From the NCBI GenBank assembly GCA_938042055.1, contig CALIRX010000032.1, forward strand, positions 1 through 30,356: 30,356 nt of DNA, read 5' to 3'. Below, one piece after another: positions 12,110-21,037 of this stretch (position 1 is the first letter of the stretch; every line of letters begins with the position of its first letter). This DNA is from an uncultured Candidatus Saccharibacteria bacterium. GTDB taxonomy: Bacteria > Patescibacteriota > Saccharimonadia > Saccharimonadales > Saccharimonadaceae. Under the pieces are notes generated by a model. That model was not told the DNA's origin. It made no database searches and worked only from the letters and a program-made list of their open reading frames with translations. Made by a program: the position numbers and the translations under genes.

Positions 12110-14152
12110 TTAATTTAAAACAGTTAATCGCTGATAGCGACTGACGGCATGCGCCAGATGATTATATTGTAGCAAATCTTGCCCCTCTTTGACAAAGTGT
12201 TCGGCTTCGACTTGAGCGCGAGCAATTGGTGCCGTATCCGCCAGCGAGGCAATTTTCAAGTTCAAATCCCCGTGTTGCATTTTGCCGTAAATCTCACCAG
12301 GTCCACGCAACTTCAGATCAACCTCGGCCAAATAAAACCCATCCTGAGACTTCTCGATCTCCCGAAGGCGTTGGCTCGGCTTATCATGACCGCTCATCAT
12401 CAAATGACAAAAACTCTGATGTTTCCCGCGCCCAACTCGCCCGCGCAATTGATGCAATTGACTCAATCCAAAATTGTCCGCATTCTCAATTAGCATCACT
12501 GTCGCATTCGGCACATTCACACCAACCTCAACCACGGTCGTACTGACTAACATATCCAGCTCGTCGTCCGCAAATTTCTGCATCACTTCAGCTTTTTCTT
12601 CGGCAGGAAGCTTTCCGTGCAACAACCCAACTCGACGATGGCTGAAAATAGTCTTGGACAATTTATTATATTCCGCCTCCACCGATTTCTTATCATTATC
12701 TGGATTATCATCAATCAACGGACAAATAACGTAAGTTTGGCGACCTTTGGCTAGCTCATTTTCAATCGATTCGTAAAGCTTCGGAGCTGATGCTGGTGAC
12801 CAAATCTTAGTCTGAATCGGCTGACGACCAGAGGGCAACTCGTCCAGAATGGAAATGTCCAATTCTCCGTACAATGTCAGCGCCAGGCTGCGCGGAATTG
12901 GTGTGGCGGTCATACTTAAAAGATGCGGCATAAAATCAGACTTTTCTAACAAAGCTTGTCGTTGCTTCACGCCAAATCGGTGCTGTTCGTCAATCACCGC
13001 AAACCCCAATTTGTGATACGCAACCTTTTCCTGAATTAGCGCGTGCGTGCCGACCACAACGTCAATATTGCCGCTAGACAAATTGTTCAATAATTGACTG
13101 CGCGCCGCACCTTTCACGTGACCCGTCAGAAGTGCAACCGACACACCAAATGGCGACAATAACTCGTCAAGCGTCTTCGCGTGTTGCTGCGCCAAAATCT
13201 CCGTCGGCGCCATAATTGCCGTCTGAAAACCAGCCTTCGCCACTTCCGCCGCCACCAATCCCGCAACGACAGTTTTTCCCGAGCCAACATCTCCTTGCAA
13301 TAACCGATTCATCGGATGATCAGACTCCAAATCTTGCAGAATTTGCCACGCAGCTCGGCGCTGAGCGTTCGTCAAAGGAAACGGCAATTGATCAACAAAA
13401 CTCTTTACGACCGACTTATTAAACGGAATCTTCCAGCCTGTTAATCTAGTCTGTTCTTGCTTATTAAATTGTGCCGCCAATATCATCTCGAACAACTCCT
13501 CAAACGCCAGGCGCTCACGACCACGGGAAATTTCCTCGTGAGTTTTTGGCGCGTGAAGAAACTTAACCGCCTCAGATCGACTAACCAATTTTTGGCGCCG
13601 AATAATGTTTTCCGGCAAAGTCTCGGGCAAAAAATCCATAATCGGACGAATATTTTTCATCAAATCTTGTACGGTTTTCGGGCGGATATTTTTGATCGAC
13701 TTATAAATTGGCTGAATTCCAGAATTATTTTCCGCAGCAGTTTTGGTAATTTCTTTCGCCAGCTCGACGGACGGATTATTGATTTGATAGCGATTATATT
13801 GCATACCAAATTGGCCAGAAAAAATAAATTCCGCATCAGATTTTAATTGTGTTTCGCGGTACGGCTGGTTGAACCAAACCGCCTTAACCTTGCCCGATTT
13901 ATCCGCCAAAACCGCGGTCGTGATTCTAAGTCCGCGCCGAACAATACGCGTCGAAACCGACTCGCAGCGCGCCTTAACCGTAACTTTTCCCGGCTGAAGA
14001 TCTGCGATATTAACCGCAGTTGAATAGTCGTCATATGCTCGCGGTAAGAAATACAAAGCGTCAGAAATCGTTTTAAGACCAGCCGCCGCTAGGGCCTGAG
14101 CAGTTTTCGGCCCGACGCCTTTAATTTGCTCGAGAGGAGTTGTTAATTTCAT
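12110..14152 (-). CDS. recG: ATP-dependent DNA helicase RecG
   Basis: A 680-residue branch-migration helicase that remodels stalled forks and Holliday junctions. The N-terminal wedge/OB region includes LEQIKGVGPKTAQAL (helix-hairpin-helix) and the DYSTAVNIADL segment. Walker A is GDVGSGKT, the DEAH-box equivalent is DEQH in AVIDEQHRFGVKQR, motif III is SMTATPIPRSLAL, and motif VI is QLRGRVGRGK. The TRG region at the C-terminus (GDLNLKIASL) is intact. The length is normal. It abuts the HAD gene without a gap and is followed one base later by the phospholipase-like gene. Confidence 0.96.
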   Translation of the reverse strand: MKLTTPLEQIKGVGPKTAQALAAAGLKTISDALYFLPRAYDDYSTAVNIADLQPGKVTVKARCESVSTRIVRRGLRITTAVLADKSGKVKAVWFNQPYRETQLKSDAEFIFSGQFGMQYNRYQINNPSVELAKEITKTAAENNSGIQPIYKSIKNIRPKTVQDLMKNIRPIMDFLPETLPENIIRRQKLVSRSEAVKFLHAPKTHEEISRGRERLAFEELFEMILAAQFNKQEQTRLTGWKIPFNKSVVKSFVDQLPFPLTNAQRRAAWQILQDLESDHPMNRLLQGDVGSGKTVVAGLVAAEVAKAGFQTAIMAPTEILAQQHAKTLDELLSPFGVSVALLTGHVKGAARSQLLNNLSSGNIDVVVGTHALIQEKVAYHKLGFAVIDEQHRFGVKQRQALLEKSDFMPHLLSMTATPIPRSLALTLYGELDISILDELPSGRQPIQTKIWSPASAPKLYESIENELAKGRQTYVICPLIDDNPDNDKKSVEAEYNKLSKTIFSHRRVGLLHGKLPAEEKAEVMQKFADDELDMLVSTTVVEVGVNVPNATVMLIENADNFGLSQLHQLRGRVGRGKHQSFCHLMMSGHDKPSQRLREIEKSQDGFYLAEVDLKLRGPGEIYGKMQHGDLNLKIASLADTAPIARAQVEAEHFVKEGQDLLQYNHLAHAVSRYQRLTVLN

Positions 14153-14908
14153 CTACGAAACGGCGTTGATGCCTTCCAGAGCATAAGCTGTATCTTCCCA
14201 ACCCCTCACACCGATTGAATCTACGCCCATTTGCTTCACTGGAAAATCATTGCCACCTTCTTCAATTTTGTCACCAAAGAACAGCGTTTCTTCTTTCGAC
14301 CAGCCGTTCAGTTCAAGCAACCTGCCAATTCCATAGGCCTTGTCAATTCCCGGAAGCGTGATGTCAGTGCTGGTCGTACCACCAATCCGTACCTCAAGCC
14401 CAGGCAACTTCTCCGCCACCTTGTCGCGATATATCGGACGGACATCCTTATATTTTTCAGCCCACGCATATTTATCTTCAGGTGTAGCTTGCTGCCCCAA
14501 AGCCGACATAGTAATCTGACTATGTCGATCTTCAATTATTTCACCCGCAGGATTCTCACACCAAATGCCCATTTCCTTCGCAATTTCTTCCAACGCCGCA
14601 GTTATCTGAGTTTTTTGCTCATCAGATAAATCGTTCGCATACTGAATTTTCCATTCATCATCGGCGGCGTCAAATCGATAATATCGAGTACCGCAAGTCG
14701 GCATTGCGTGGAACTTCTGAAGCAACTCTGGAGTAACGTTCAACCTATCAATCACCTGCTTCTTTATCTGTTGAAACGTACCTCCCGTAATCACGCAAAC
14801 ATCATAATTCTCAAGTAATCGACTAAGAATTCCAGCCATACGGTCGCTAATTGGCGATTTTGTAATTGCTAACGTATCATCCAAGTCAAAACCGATAATT
14901 TTCTTCAT
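14153..14908 (-). CDS. Phosphomannomutase-like HAD phosphatase
   Basis: A 251-residue HAD-superfamily (IIB cap) protein. The nucleophile motif is FDLDDTLA (D8 and D10), motif II is VITGG, and motif IV is FFGDKIEEGGNDFPV. The GDK...GGND form, together with the cap segment QITMSALGQQ, resembles the eukaryotic-type phosphomannomutase family more than ordinary Cof phosphatases. A role in making mannose-1-phosphate or a related sugar phosphate for surface glycans is plausible, but plain phosphatase activity cannot be excluded. It overlaps tyrS by 23 bases and directly adjoins recG, so it is co-expressed with them. Confidence 0.75.
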   Translation of the reverse strand: MKKIIGFDLDDTLAITKSPISDRMAGILSRLLENYDVCVITGGTFQQIKKQVIDRLNVTPELLQKFHAMPTCGTRYYRFDAADDEWKIQYANDLSDEQKTQITAALEEIAKEMGIWCENPAGEIIEDRHSQITMSALGQQATPEDKYAWAEKYKDVRPIYRDKVAEKLPGLEVRIGGTTSTDITLPGIDKAYGIGRLLELNGWSKEETLFFGDKIEEGGNDFPVKQMGVDSIGVRGWEDTAYALEGINAVS

Positions 14909-16130
14909 TATTCGCCCCTTCCATAATTAATACGAACGTGTTTTTACCCTTCTTCAGTAGCGACGTGTCATTGACGACTTTATTTTCGGCAAGCTTTTCG
15001 CCGTTTAGACTAATGGCTCCAGATTTTAACAATCGCTTTGCTTCGCCGTTAGAGCTAACCGCCCCAGATTCTGCCAGCGCTTCAATCACATCAATTCCAG
15101 CATCAACGCAAGGAATTTCCTCAGCCAAAGCGCCTAAATCATTGTCCGACAATTTCTTAAAATCGCCGCCGCCAAATAAAACTTCAGTTACGCGCTCAAC
15201 AGATTCACGACGCGCGCTACCATGAACAATGTCAGTAACTTCGCGAGCCAAAACCTTCTGCGCCGAACGCGCACCTGGATTTACGGCATGATTTTCAGCA
15301 ATAGCCTCAATTGTATCGCGGTCTAGCGTAGTGTACATCTTCATGTAGTCGATTACACCGTCATCATCAACATTTAGCCAGAATTGATAAAACTTATATA
15401 CGCTGGTTTTATTTTCATCAAGCCAAATTGCACCGCCCTCAGACTTGCCAAACTTACGGCCAGTTGCTTTATTGATGACCAACGGCACTGAGTAAACGTG
15501 CGCTTCGCTGCCCTCTAGCTTGCGGATAAGGCTAACGCCAGTCGTCGAGTTTCCCCATTGATCAGCGCCGCACACCTGTAGCGTAACACCGTGCTCTCGG
15601 AATAAGTGCAAGAAGTCATAGCCTTGCATTAATGAGTAGCTAAATTCAGCATAGCTAATACCACTGCCACCCTCGCCGATGCGCGCTTGAACAAACTCGC
15701 GATCAAGCAGCTGCGTCATTGACATATATTTACCAACTTTATATAAGAAATCAATATAGTTTATATTACGAAACCAATCGGCGTTATTAACCAGATGAAA
15801 ATCGCGTCCTTCAAAAACACGCCTGTACTGGGCCGAAATACACTCCACGTTGTGCGCAACTACATTAGCATCGCGAACTTCGCGCTCGTCCTTCTTACCA
15901 TCCGGATCGCCAATCATACCAGTAGCCCCGCCTACTAGCAGATAAGCTTCGTGACCATATTCCATGAATAGCCGCACCATCATTGCTGCTGCTAAATTAC
16001 CAATCTGCATACTGTCAGCGCTTGGGTCAACGCCAAAATAGAATTTGCGCGGCGTATCAACTTTGCTAATATCGTCGAATGTCATTTGATTAACAAATCC
16101 ACGCCATTGTAATTCTTCTGATAATTTCAT
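14886..16130 (-). CDS. tyrS: Tyrosyl-tRNA synthetase
   Basis: A 414-residue class I synthetase that charges tRNA-Tyr. The HIGH equivalent is MQIGN, the TyrS-type GGATGMIGDPDGK segment and the QVCGADQWGN specificity stretch are present, and the KMSKS loop is KFGKSEG. An S4 RNA-binding domain is at the C-terminus (LLKSGAISLNGEKL). The YFGVDPSADSMQIGN form with a short insertion fits the second bacterial TyrS class (TyrZ-like). The start is fixed by AAGGAG 4 bases upstream. It is the first gene of the operon, with its own promoter facing the divergent PBP gene. Confidence 0.96.
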   Translation of the reverse strand: MKLSEELQWRGFVNQMTFDDISKVDTPRKFYFGVDPSADSMQIGNLAAAMMVRLFMEYGHEAYLLVGGATGMIGDPDGKKDEREVRDANVVAHNVECISAQYRRVFEGRDFHLVNNADWFRNINYIDFLYKVGKYMSMTQLLDREFVQARIGEGGSGISYAEFSYSLMQGYDFLHLFREHGVTLQVCGADQWGNSTTGVSLIRKLEGSEAHVYSVPLVINKATGRKFGKSEGGAIWLDENKTSVYKFYQFWLNVDDDGVIDYMKMYTTLDRDTIEAIAENHAVNPGARSAQKVLAREVTDIVHGSARRESVERVTEVLFGGGDFKKLSDNDLGALAEEIPCVDAGIDVIEALAESGAVSSNGEAKRLLKSGAISLNGEKLAENKVVNDTSLLKKGKNTFVLIMEGANNEENYRF

Positions 16131-16134
16131 ATCA

Positions 16135-16157
16135 CTCCTTTTCTATATACTAGTATA
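16135..16157 (-). promoter_or_regulatory. tyrS operon promoter and SD
   Basis: On the minus strand, an extended -10 TGC-TATACT (hexamer 16157-16152) is followed by a short leader with AAGGAG (16140-16135). No T-box or other leader structure is possible in so short a leader. Confidence 0.6.
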
Positions 16158-16169
16158 GCAATTTTACAA

Positions 16170-16197
16170 TTGAAGCGAAACATATGCGTGATATAAT
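16170..16197 (+). promoter_or_regulatory. Promoter of the penicillin-binding protein gene (leaderless)
   Basis: TTGAAG (16170-16175), a 16-base spacer and TATAAT (16192-16197). The GTG start at 16204 is 7 bases after the hexamer, so the GTG itself should be the first codon of a leaderless mRNA. Confidence 0.7.
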
Positions 16198-16203
16198 AGA
16201 ATT

Positions 16204-18864
16204 GTGAAGAAAAAGACTACGATAAGCACCGCCGGACACGGCTCAAGCGATAAGAAATCTCCGTCGAAACGGATGAACTTATATGCCAATTTGGCGCAGA
16301 AACATAAGACTAAAAAAGATAAGGACGCGCGCGAACGAGCGGAATATTTGGCGACTTTGCCGAAACATCCCGTAAAGCGATTCTTTTATCGATTACACCC
16401 GAAGCGACTAGCGAAATATTGGTTCTCCAAGCACGGCGGACTGATGGCTCTGAAAATTCTTGGCGTCAGTATTTTGTTGATGTTGCTACTTATCGGCGGA
16501 ATGTTCGCCTATTTCCGTAAAGACCTCGATAAAATTCGCCCTGGCGAGCTTGCTAAGCGCGTTCAAACGACTGTCACTAAATATTACGACCGCAACGACA
16601 ATTTGCTTTGGGAAGATAAAGGTACGGGCAATTATCAATTGGTTGTCGAGTCTGACCAGATTAGCGACTATTTGAAAAAAGCCACCGTCGCAATTGAAGA
16701 CCGAAACTTCTACAATCACCACGGCATCAGTATTAGCGGTATGTTGCGCGCAATGCTTTCAACTGCTTCACGACGCCAAGTTCAGGGTGGATCAACTCTG
16801 ACACAGCAGCTAGTTAAGCAAGTCTTCTTCGCAGATGAGGCCGGCGACCGATCGATTAGCGGTATTCCTCGAAAGATCAAGGAAATCATCCTCGCAATTG
16901 AAGTCGAGCGCATGTATAGCAAAGACCAAATTCTGTCATTATATCTGAATGAATCTCCTTACGGCGGTCGTCGTAACGGCGCAGAGTCTGCCGCTCAAAC
17001 ATACTTTGGCAAGCACGCTAAGGATCTGACACTGGCGGAAGCGGCGCTAATTGCTAGTATTCCACAGAATCCAACTTACTATAATCCATACAACACCGCT
17101 GGAAATAAGGCTTTGATTGCCCGACAACATACAGTTCTGGATTACATGGCCGAACAAGGAGTTATTACCAAGGATGAGGCTGAAAAAGCTAAAAAGATTG
17201 ACATTTTAAGTACACTTAAGCCACAGACCGAGCACCTGGAGAATATTAAGGCTCCTCACTTCCTATTGATGGTTCGCAATCAGTTGAGCAAAGAACTTGG
17301 CGAATCAGTCGTTGGACGCGGTGGATTGACTATTAAAACCACCCTCGACTGGCGAATTCAGGAGAAACTTGAAAATGAAATGAAATCGTTCTTTGCAACG
17401 GGTCGACCAGATTCTGTGCGAATTAGTAACGGCGCCGCAACAGTCGAAGACGTTCAGACTGGACAAATCGTAGCGCTTGTTGGTAGCCGTGACTTTAACT
17501 ACGCCGGCTTCGGTCAGGATAATGCCGCAGTTTCCTATATCCAGCCAGGCTCCACAATTAAGTCGCTTGTCTTTGCTCAATTATTCGACAAACACGACAG
17601 CAAGCAAGCATACGGTAGCGGCACAGTCTTAGCCGACGAAAATATTGATAAATTGTACGGCGCAACTCTAAGGAACTGGGACAATAAGTTTATGGGCGCC
17701 ATCAATATTCGAAGAGCGCTAGCCCTATCTCGAAACGTCCCAGCCGTTAAAGCCGCTTACGTCGTTGGTGACGGATCCGCTAAGCCTGTCGTCGAGGGAA
17801 TCCGCAGGATGGGCGATCCTAACTATTGCCGCCAGGAAGAAGATGCCGGCGGTTACGGACTCGGTGCGGCAATCGGCGCATGTGGAACCAAACAAACAGA
17901 ATTGGTGAATGCCTACTCAACATTGGCGCGAATGGGAGTCCAAAAAGACGTCTCAAGTGTTATCGAGGTGAAGAACAGCCAAGGCGAAACTCTGAAAAAA
18001 TGGAAAGATGAAGGCAAGCAAGTTATCGACTCGCAATCAGCATACATTGTGAACGACATCTTGTCCGACCGAACTCCTGGACTTCACGGCTGGATGGGCG
18101 TCAATGGAGTCCGAACCTCCGCAAAGACTGGTACATCCGACAAGGGTTCACAGCCAAAAGACCTCTGGATTGTTAATTACAGCCCAGCCCTGGTTATGGG
18201 AATGTGGCTCGGAAACTCCGACACTAGCGTGATTGGCACATCAGCCTCCAATTACGGCATGCCAGTAATTAGAAGCGTCATGGAATTTGCCCACACTCAA
18301 GTTTACGCCAAGGAAGGCAAATGGAAGTCAGGTCAATGGTATGAGCGACCAAGCGGAATCCAGACTGTCAACGGCGAGCTCTACCCGTCATGGTGGAATA
18401 AGAGACAAAGTCAATCTACAGAGAAAATCACCTTCGATAAAGTTTCTAAGAAAAAGGCAACGAATTGTACTCCAGACGGCGCAAAGGAAGAGATTGAAGT
18501 GGCAAAGATTATCGATCCTTTGACTAAGAAAGAATCAATTACCGTTCCTTCAGGCTACGACGCGAACGCAGAAGATGACGTCCACAAGTGCGACGACACT
18601 AAACCGCAAATTGGAGCGATATCATACACCAACAGCGGTAAGAAATATACGATAAACGTTGATGTTACAGCAGGAACTTGGGGCTTATCGGCAATCGAAA
18701 TTACCGTGGACGGAAAGAGCATTAAGAATTCAGAAATTACTTCAAGCGGCAAGCAGACCGCCACAGTAGAGCTTGATACGACAGGAGCGCACACAGTTTC
18801 TGTAACCGTAAGAGACTCTGCATATTACACCGCCACTTCAACCGGCAGCATTCAAGTTCACTAA
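16204..18864 (+). CDS. Class A penicillin-binding protein (PBP1A type)
   Basis: An 886-residue bifunctional peptidoglycan synthase. A Lys/Arg-rich cytoplasmic tail (1-80) is followed by one membrane segment (about 82-104). The GT51 glycosyltransferase domain has AIEDRNFYNHHG (catalytic E165), GGSTLTQQLVKQ and ERMYSKDQILSLYLN. The transpeptidase domain has SxxK at S450-K453 (PGSTIKS), SxN at S509-N511 and KTG at 641-643. The last 100 residues look like an Ig-like beta domain (DVTAGTWGLSAIEITVDG), found in some Gram-positive-type PBPs. The GTG start is supported by the -10 box 7 bases upstream. It is transcribed alone, and a terminator hairpin lies inside the end of the convergent PIN gene. Confidence 0.95.
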   Translation: MKKKTTISTAGHGSSDKKSPSKRMNLYANLAQKHKTKKDKDARERAEYLATLPKHPVKRFFYRLHPKRLAKYWFSKHGGLMALKILGVSILLMLLLIGGMFAYFRKDLDKIRPGELAKRVQTTVTKYYDRNDNLLWEDKGTGNYQLVVESDQISDYLKKATVAIEDRNFYNHHGISISGMLRAMLSTASRRQVQGGSTLTQQLVKQVFFADEAGDRSISGIPRKIKEIILAIEVERMYSKDQILSLYLNESPYGGRRNGAESAAQTYFGKHAKDLTLAEAALIASIPQNPTYYNPYNTAGNKALIARQHTVLDYMAEQGVITKDEAEKAKKIDILSTLKPQTEHLENIKAPHFLLMVRNQLSKELGESVVGRGGLTIKTTLDWRIQEKLENEMKSFFATGRPDSVRISNGAATVEDVQTGQIVALVGSRDFNYAGFGQDNAAVSYIQPGSTIKSLVFAQLFDKHDSKQAYGSGTVLADENIDKLYGATLRNWDNKFMGAINIRRALALSRNVPAVKAAYVVGDGSAKPVVEGIRRMGDPNYCRQEEDAGGYGLGAAIGACGTKQTELVNAYSTLARMGVQKDVSSVIEVKNSQGETLKKWKDEGKQVIDSQSAYIVNDILSDRTPGLHGWMGVNGVRTSAKTGTSDKGSQPKDLWIVNYSPALVMGMWLGNSDTSVIGTSASNYGMPVIRSVMEFAHTQVYAKEGKWKSGQWYERPSGIQTVNGELYPSWWNKRQSQSTEKITFDKVSKKKATNCTPDGAKEEIEVAKIIDPLTKKESITVPSGYDANAEDDVHKCDDTKPQIGAISYTNSGKKYTINVDVTAGTWGLSAIEITVDGKSIKNSEITSSGKQTATVELDTTGAHTVSVTVRDSAYYTATSTGSIQVH

Positions 18865-18869
18865 ATAAC

Positions 18870-19676
18870 CTATTGTTTATTTACCAAATTAATCAGCTCA
18901 GCCTCGTGTTGAGCTGATGTTTTTGAGCGACCATTTGTGCGCTTTTTAGGAACGCTAGTCTTCTGCTTTACAGGTTTTTTCTGTTCAACCACAAGCTTCG
19001 CAAACATCATTTTTCCAGCGTCGGTCTGCAAGCTTCGGATAATCTCAATCTTCTTCGTTTGCCCAATGTAGCGCTTGGCGTTCTCAACAACCACCATCGT
19101 TCCATCTTTCAAATAGCCAACCGCTTGATGAGAATCTTGCCCCTTCTGCGACAGTTCCAAATCCAGCTCGTCACCAGGCAAATAGCTCATCCTCAAACTT
19201 TTCGCCAGCTCATTGATATTCAAAACTTTAACGCCGTCAACTTGCGCTACCTTATTCAAATTATAGTCAAGCGTCAACACTGCCGCGTCCATCTCCTTCG
19301 CCAATTTCAACAAGCGAGAATCCACACCTTCCGGCACGCGAATATTATCGTCATAAAGCTCGAATGAAGACTTCAAAATATCCTTGAGCTCCTTCACAAC
19401 ATCCATGCCAAATCGCGCCCTTTCACGCTTGTCGTGGTCTGCGCCGTCGGCTAATAATTGCAATTCTGTCAATACACTCCTCGGCACAATAATTTTACCC
19501 AGCAAAAATCCAGTCTTCGCTAGTTCAGTCACTCGTCCATCCATGAGTACTGACGTGTCAACCAAGATCGGCGCCACGCCCACCGACGAATTTCGTCGCG
19601 GTTTTGCCAAGAAATAAACTTCGACCGCCAAGCCAAGCAACATTATAATTATTATCAATCCGTAAAAATCTTTCAT
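18870..19676 (-). CDS. Membrane-anchored PIN/TRAM-domain protein (YacL-like)
   Basis: A 268-residue protein with one N-terminal membrane segment (about residues 6-24), then a PIN nuclease-like domain beginning PILVDTSVLMDGRV (acidic D40 and D46) and continuing with LLADGADHDKRERARFG and ALTLDYNLNKVA-like strands. A TRAM RNA-binding region follows (about 165-225), and a Lys-rich tail ends the protein. This matches YacL of Firmicutes, often found beside radA. The family is thought to act on RNA at the membrane, with details unclear. It is the last gene of the nusA-clpC-radA operon, 11 bases after radA. Confidence 0.88.
   Translation of the reverse strand: MKDFYGLIIIIMLLGLAVEVYFLAKPRRNSSVGVAPILVDTSVLMDGRVTELAKTGFLLGKIIVPRSVLTELQLLADGADHDKRERARFGMDVVKELKDILKSSFELYDDNIRVPEGVDSRLLKLAKEMDAAVLTLDYNLNKVAQVDGVKVLNINELAKSLRMSYLPGDELDLELSQKGQDSHQAVGYLKDGTMVVVENAKRYIGQTKKIEIIRSLQTDAGKMMFAKLVVEQKKPVKQKTSVPKKRTNGRSKTSAQHEAELINLVNKQ
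18892..18924 (+). terminator. PBP terminator embedded in the convergent PIN/TRAM coding region
   Basis: Stem ATCAGCTCA (18892-18900) and TGAGCTGAT (18910-18918) pair perfectly over 9 bases, with a 9-base loop, followed by GTTTTT (18919-18924). It lies 28 bases past the PBP stop and inside the last codons of the minus-strand gene. Confidence 0.75.
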
Positions 19677-19687
19677 TTTTTCCCTTT

Positions 19688-21037
19688 CTATTGTAAATAG
19701 TCAATTAGCGCCTGTCGCATATCACTGACGCCTTTTATAAATTTATCTTTATGAACTTTCGGTGCAATCGCATAAGTGAAGCCCAGCTTCTTCGCCTCTT
19801 TAATTCGAGCTTGCCAATTCGTCGCCGAGCGAACCTCGCCACCCAAACCAATCTCACCAAACACTACGGCGCCTTCGTCCAGACTTCGCCCAGCGCTAGC
19901 GCTAGCAATCGCCATCGCCACAGCCAAATCAGCCGCTGGATCATTTAGTTTCAGGCCGCCAACTACATTGACGTAAATATCTTTGTCCGCCAACTTCAAC
20001 TTTGTTCGCTTCTCCAGAACCGCCACCAACAGATTCAACCGATTCAGATCAAAACCGCTCGCCGTGCGCTTAGGATAGCCAAAATTCGTCGGATTAACTA
20101 GCGCCTGAATTTCTACCAAAAGCGGACGTGCGCCATCCATAGTCGCCAGCACAATTGAGCCGTCCAGATTCTGACGCTCCGCCAGAAGTTCCGCCGACGG
20201 ATTCTTCACGATTCTTAGCCCCTGCTCGTCCATTTCAAAAATCGCCGCTTCATTAGTCGAACCATATCGATTCTTCTGCGCCCGAACGACTCGAAAACCG
20301 CCATATCGATCGCCCTCAAAATTCAACACAACATCCACCAAATGCTCTAATATTTTCGGACCAGCAATCGAACCCTCTTTGGTGACGTGACCAACCAAAA
20401 TCACCGCCGTGCCCGAAGCTTTGGCGGCACGAATAATTACATTTGACGAGTTGGTGATCTGACTAACCGACCCCGGAGCGGAGGAAATCTCACTGAGGGA
20501 AATTGTCTGAACCGAATCGACAATCGCCAGATCATATCCGCCTTGCTGAATTGACGCCGCAATATCTTCCGCGCTATTACTGGAGGCGAGCTGCATTTTT
20601 TCCGAATCAGCCGCACCCAAACGCTCCGCACGAAGCTTCACCTGAGAAACCGACTCCTCGCCGCTCACATATAGCACTGATTTTGATTTAGCAATATGTG
20701 CCGCAACTTGCGCCAAAAGCGTACTCTTTCCAATTCCTGGCTGACCCGCCACCAACACCACGCCGCCAACCAGAAAACCGCCGCCCAAAACAGCGTCCAA
20801 ATCGTCAATTCCCGTACTTAATCTTTCTAGTCCAGAATCAGAGATAGCTTCACGGATACTAGACGTTTTCAGTACTTTGCCGCGCCCAGCCGATTTATCG
20901 ACAACAGATGACCCGCCAGAAGAAACGACCTGCTCGACTAGCGAATTCCATTCCCCGCAATTTTCACATCTGCCAGCCCACTTTGAAAAACTAGCCCCGC
21001 ACTGCTGACAAACAAATTGACTTCGAGCTTTCGCCAT
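19688..21037 (-). CDS. radA: DNA repair protein RadA
   Basis: A 449-residue RecA-like branch-migration helicase used in recombination. The N-terminal zinc finger has C10, C13, C24 and C27. Walker A is GQPGIGKST, the RadA-specific KNRYG motif (a variant of KNRFG) follows, and the C-terminal Lon-protease-like domain includes VYVNVVGGLKLNDPAADLA and GEIGLGGEVR. Length is normal. The start overlaps the preceding stop in TAATG, so it is translationally coupled to the HExxH gene. Confidence 0.96.
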   Translation of the reverse strand: MAKARSQFVCQQCGASFSKWAGRCENCGEWNSLVEQVVSSGGSSVVDKSAGRGKVLKTSSIREAISDSGLERLSTGIDDLDAVLGGGFLVGGVVLVAGQPGIGKSTLLAQVAAHIAKSKSVLYVSGEESVSQVKLRAERLGAADSEKMQLASSNSAEDIAASIQQGGYDLAIVDSVQTISLSEISSAPGSVSQITNSSNVIIRAAKASGTAVILVGHVTKEGSIAGPKILEHLVDVVLNFEGDRYGGFRVVRAQKNRYGSTNEAAIFEMDEQGLRIVKNPSAELLAERQNLDGSIVLATMDGARPLLVEIQALVNPTNFGYPKRTASGFDLNRLNLLVAVLEKRTKLKLADKDIYVNVVGGLKLNDPAADLAVAMAIASASAGRSLDEGAVVFGEIGLGGEVRSATNWQARIKEAKKLGFTYAIAPKVHKDKFIKGVSDMRQALIDYLQ

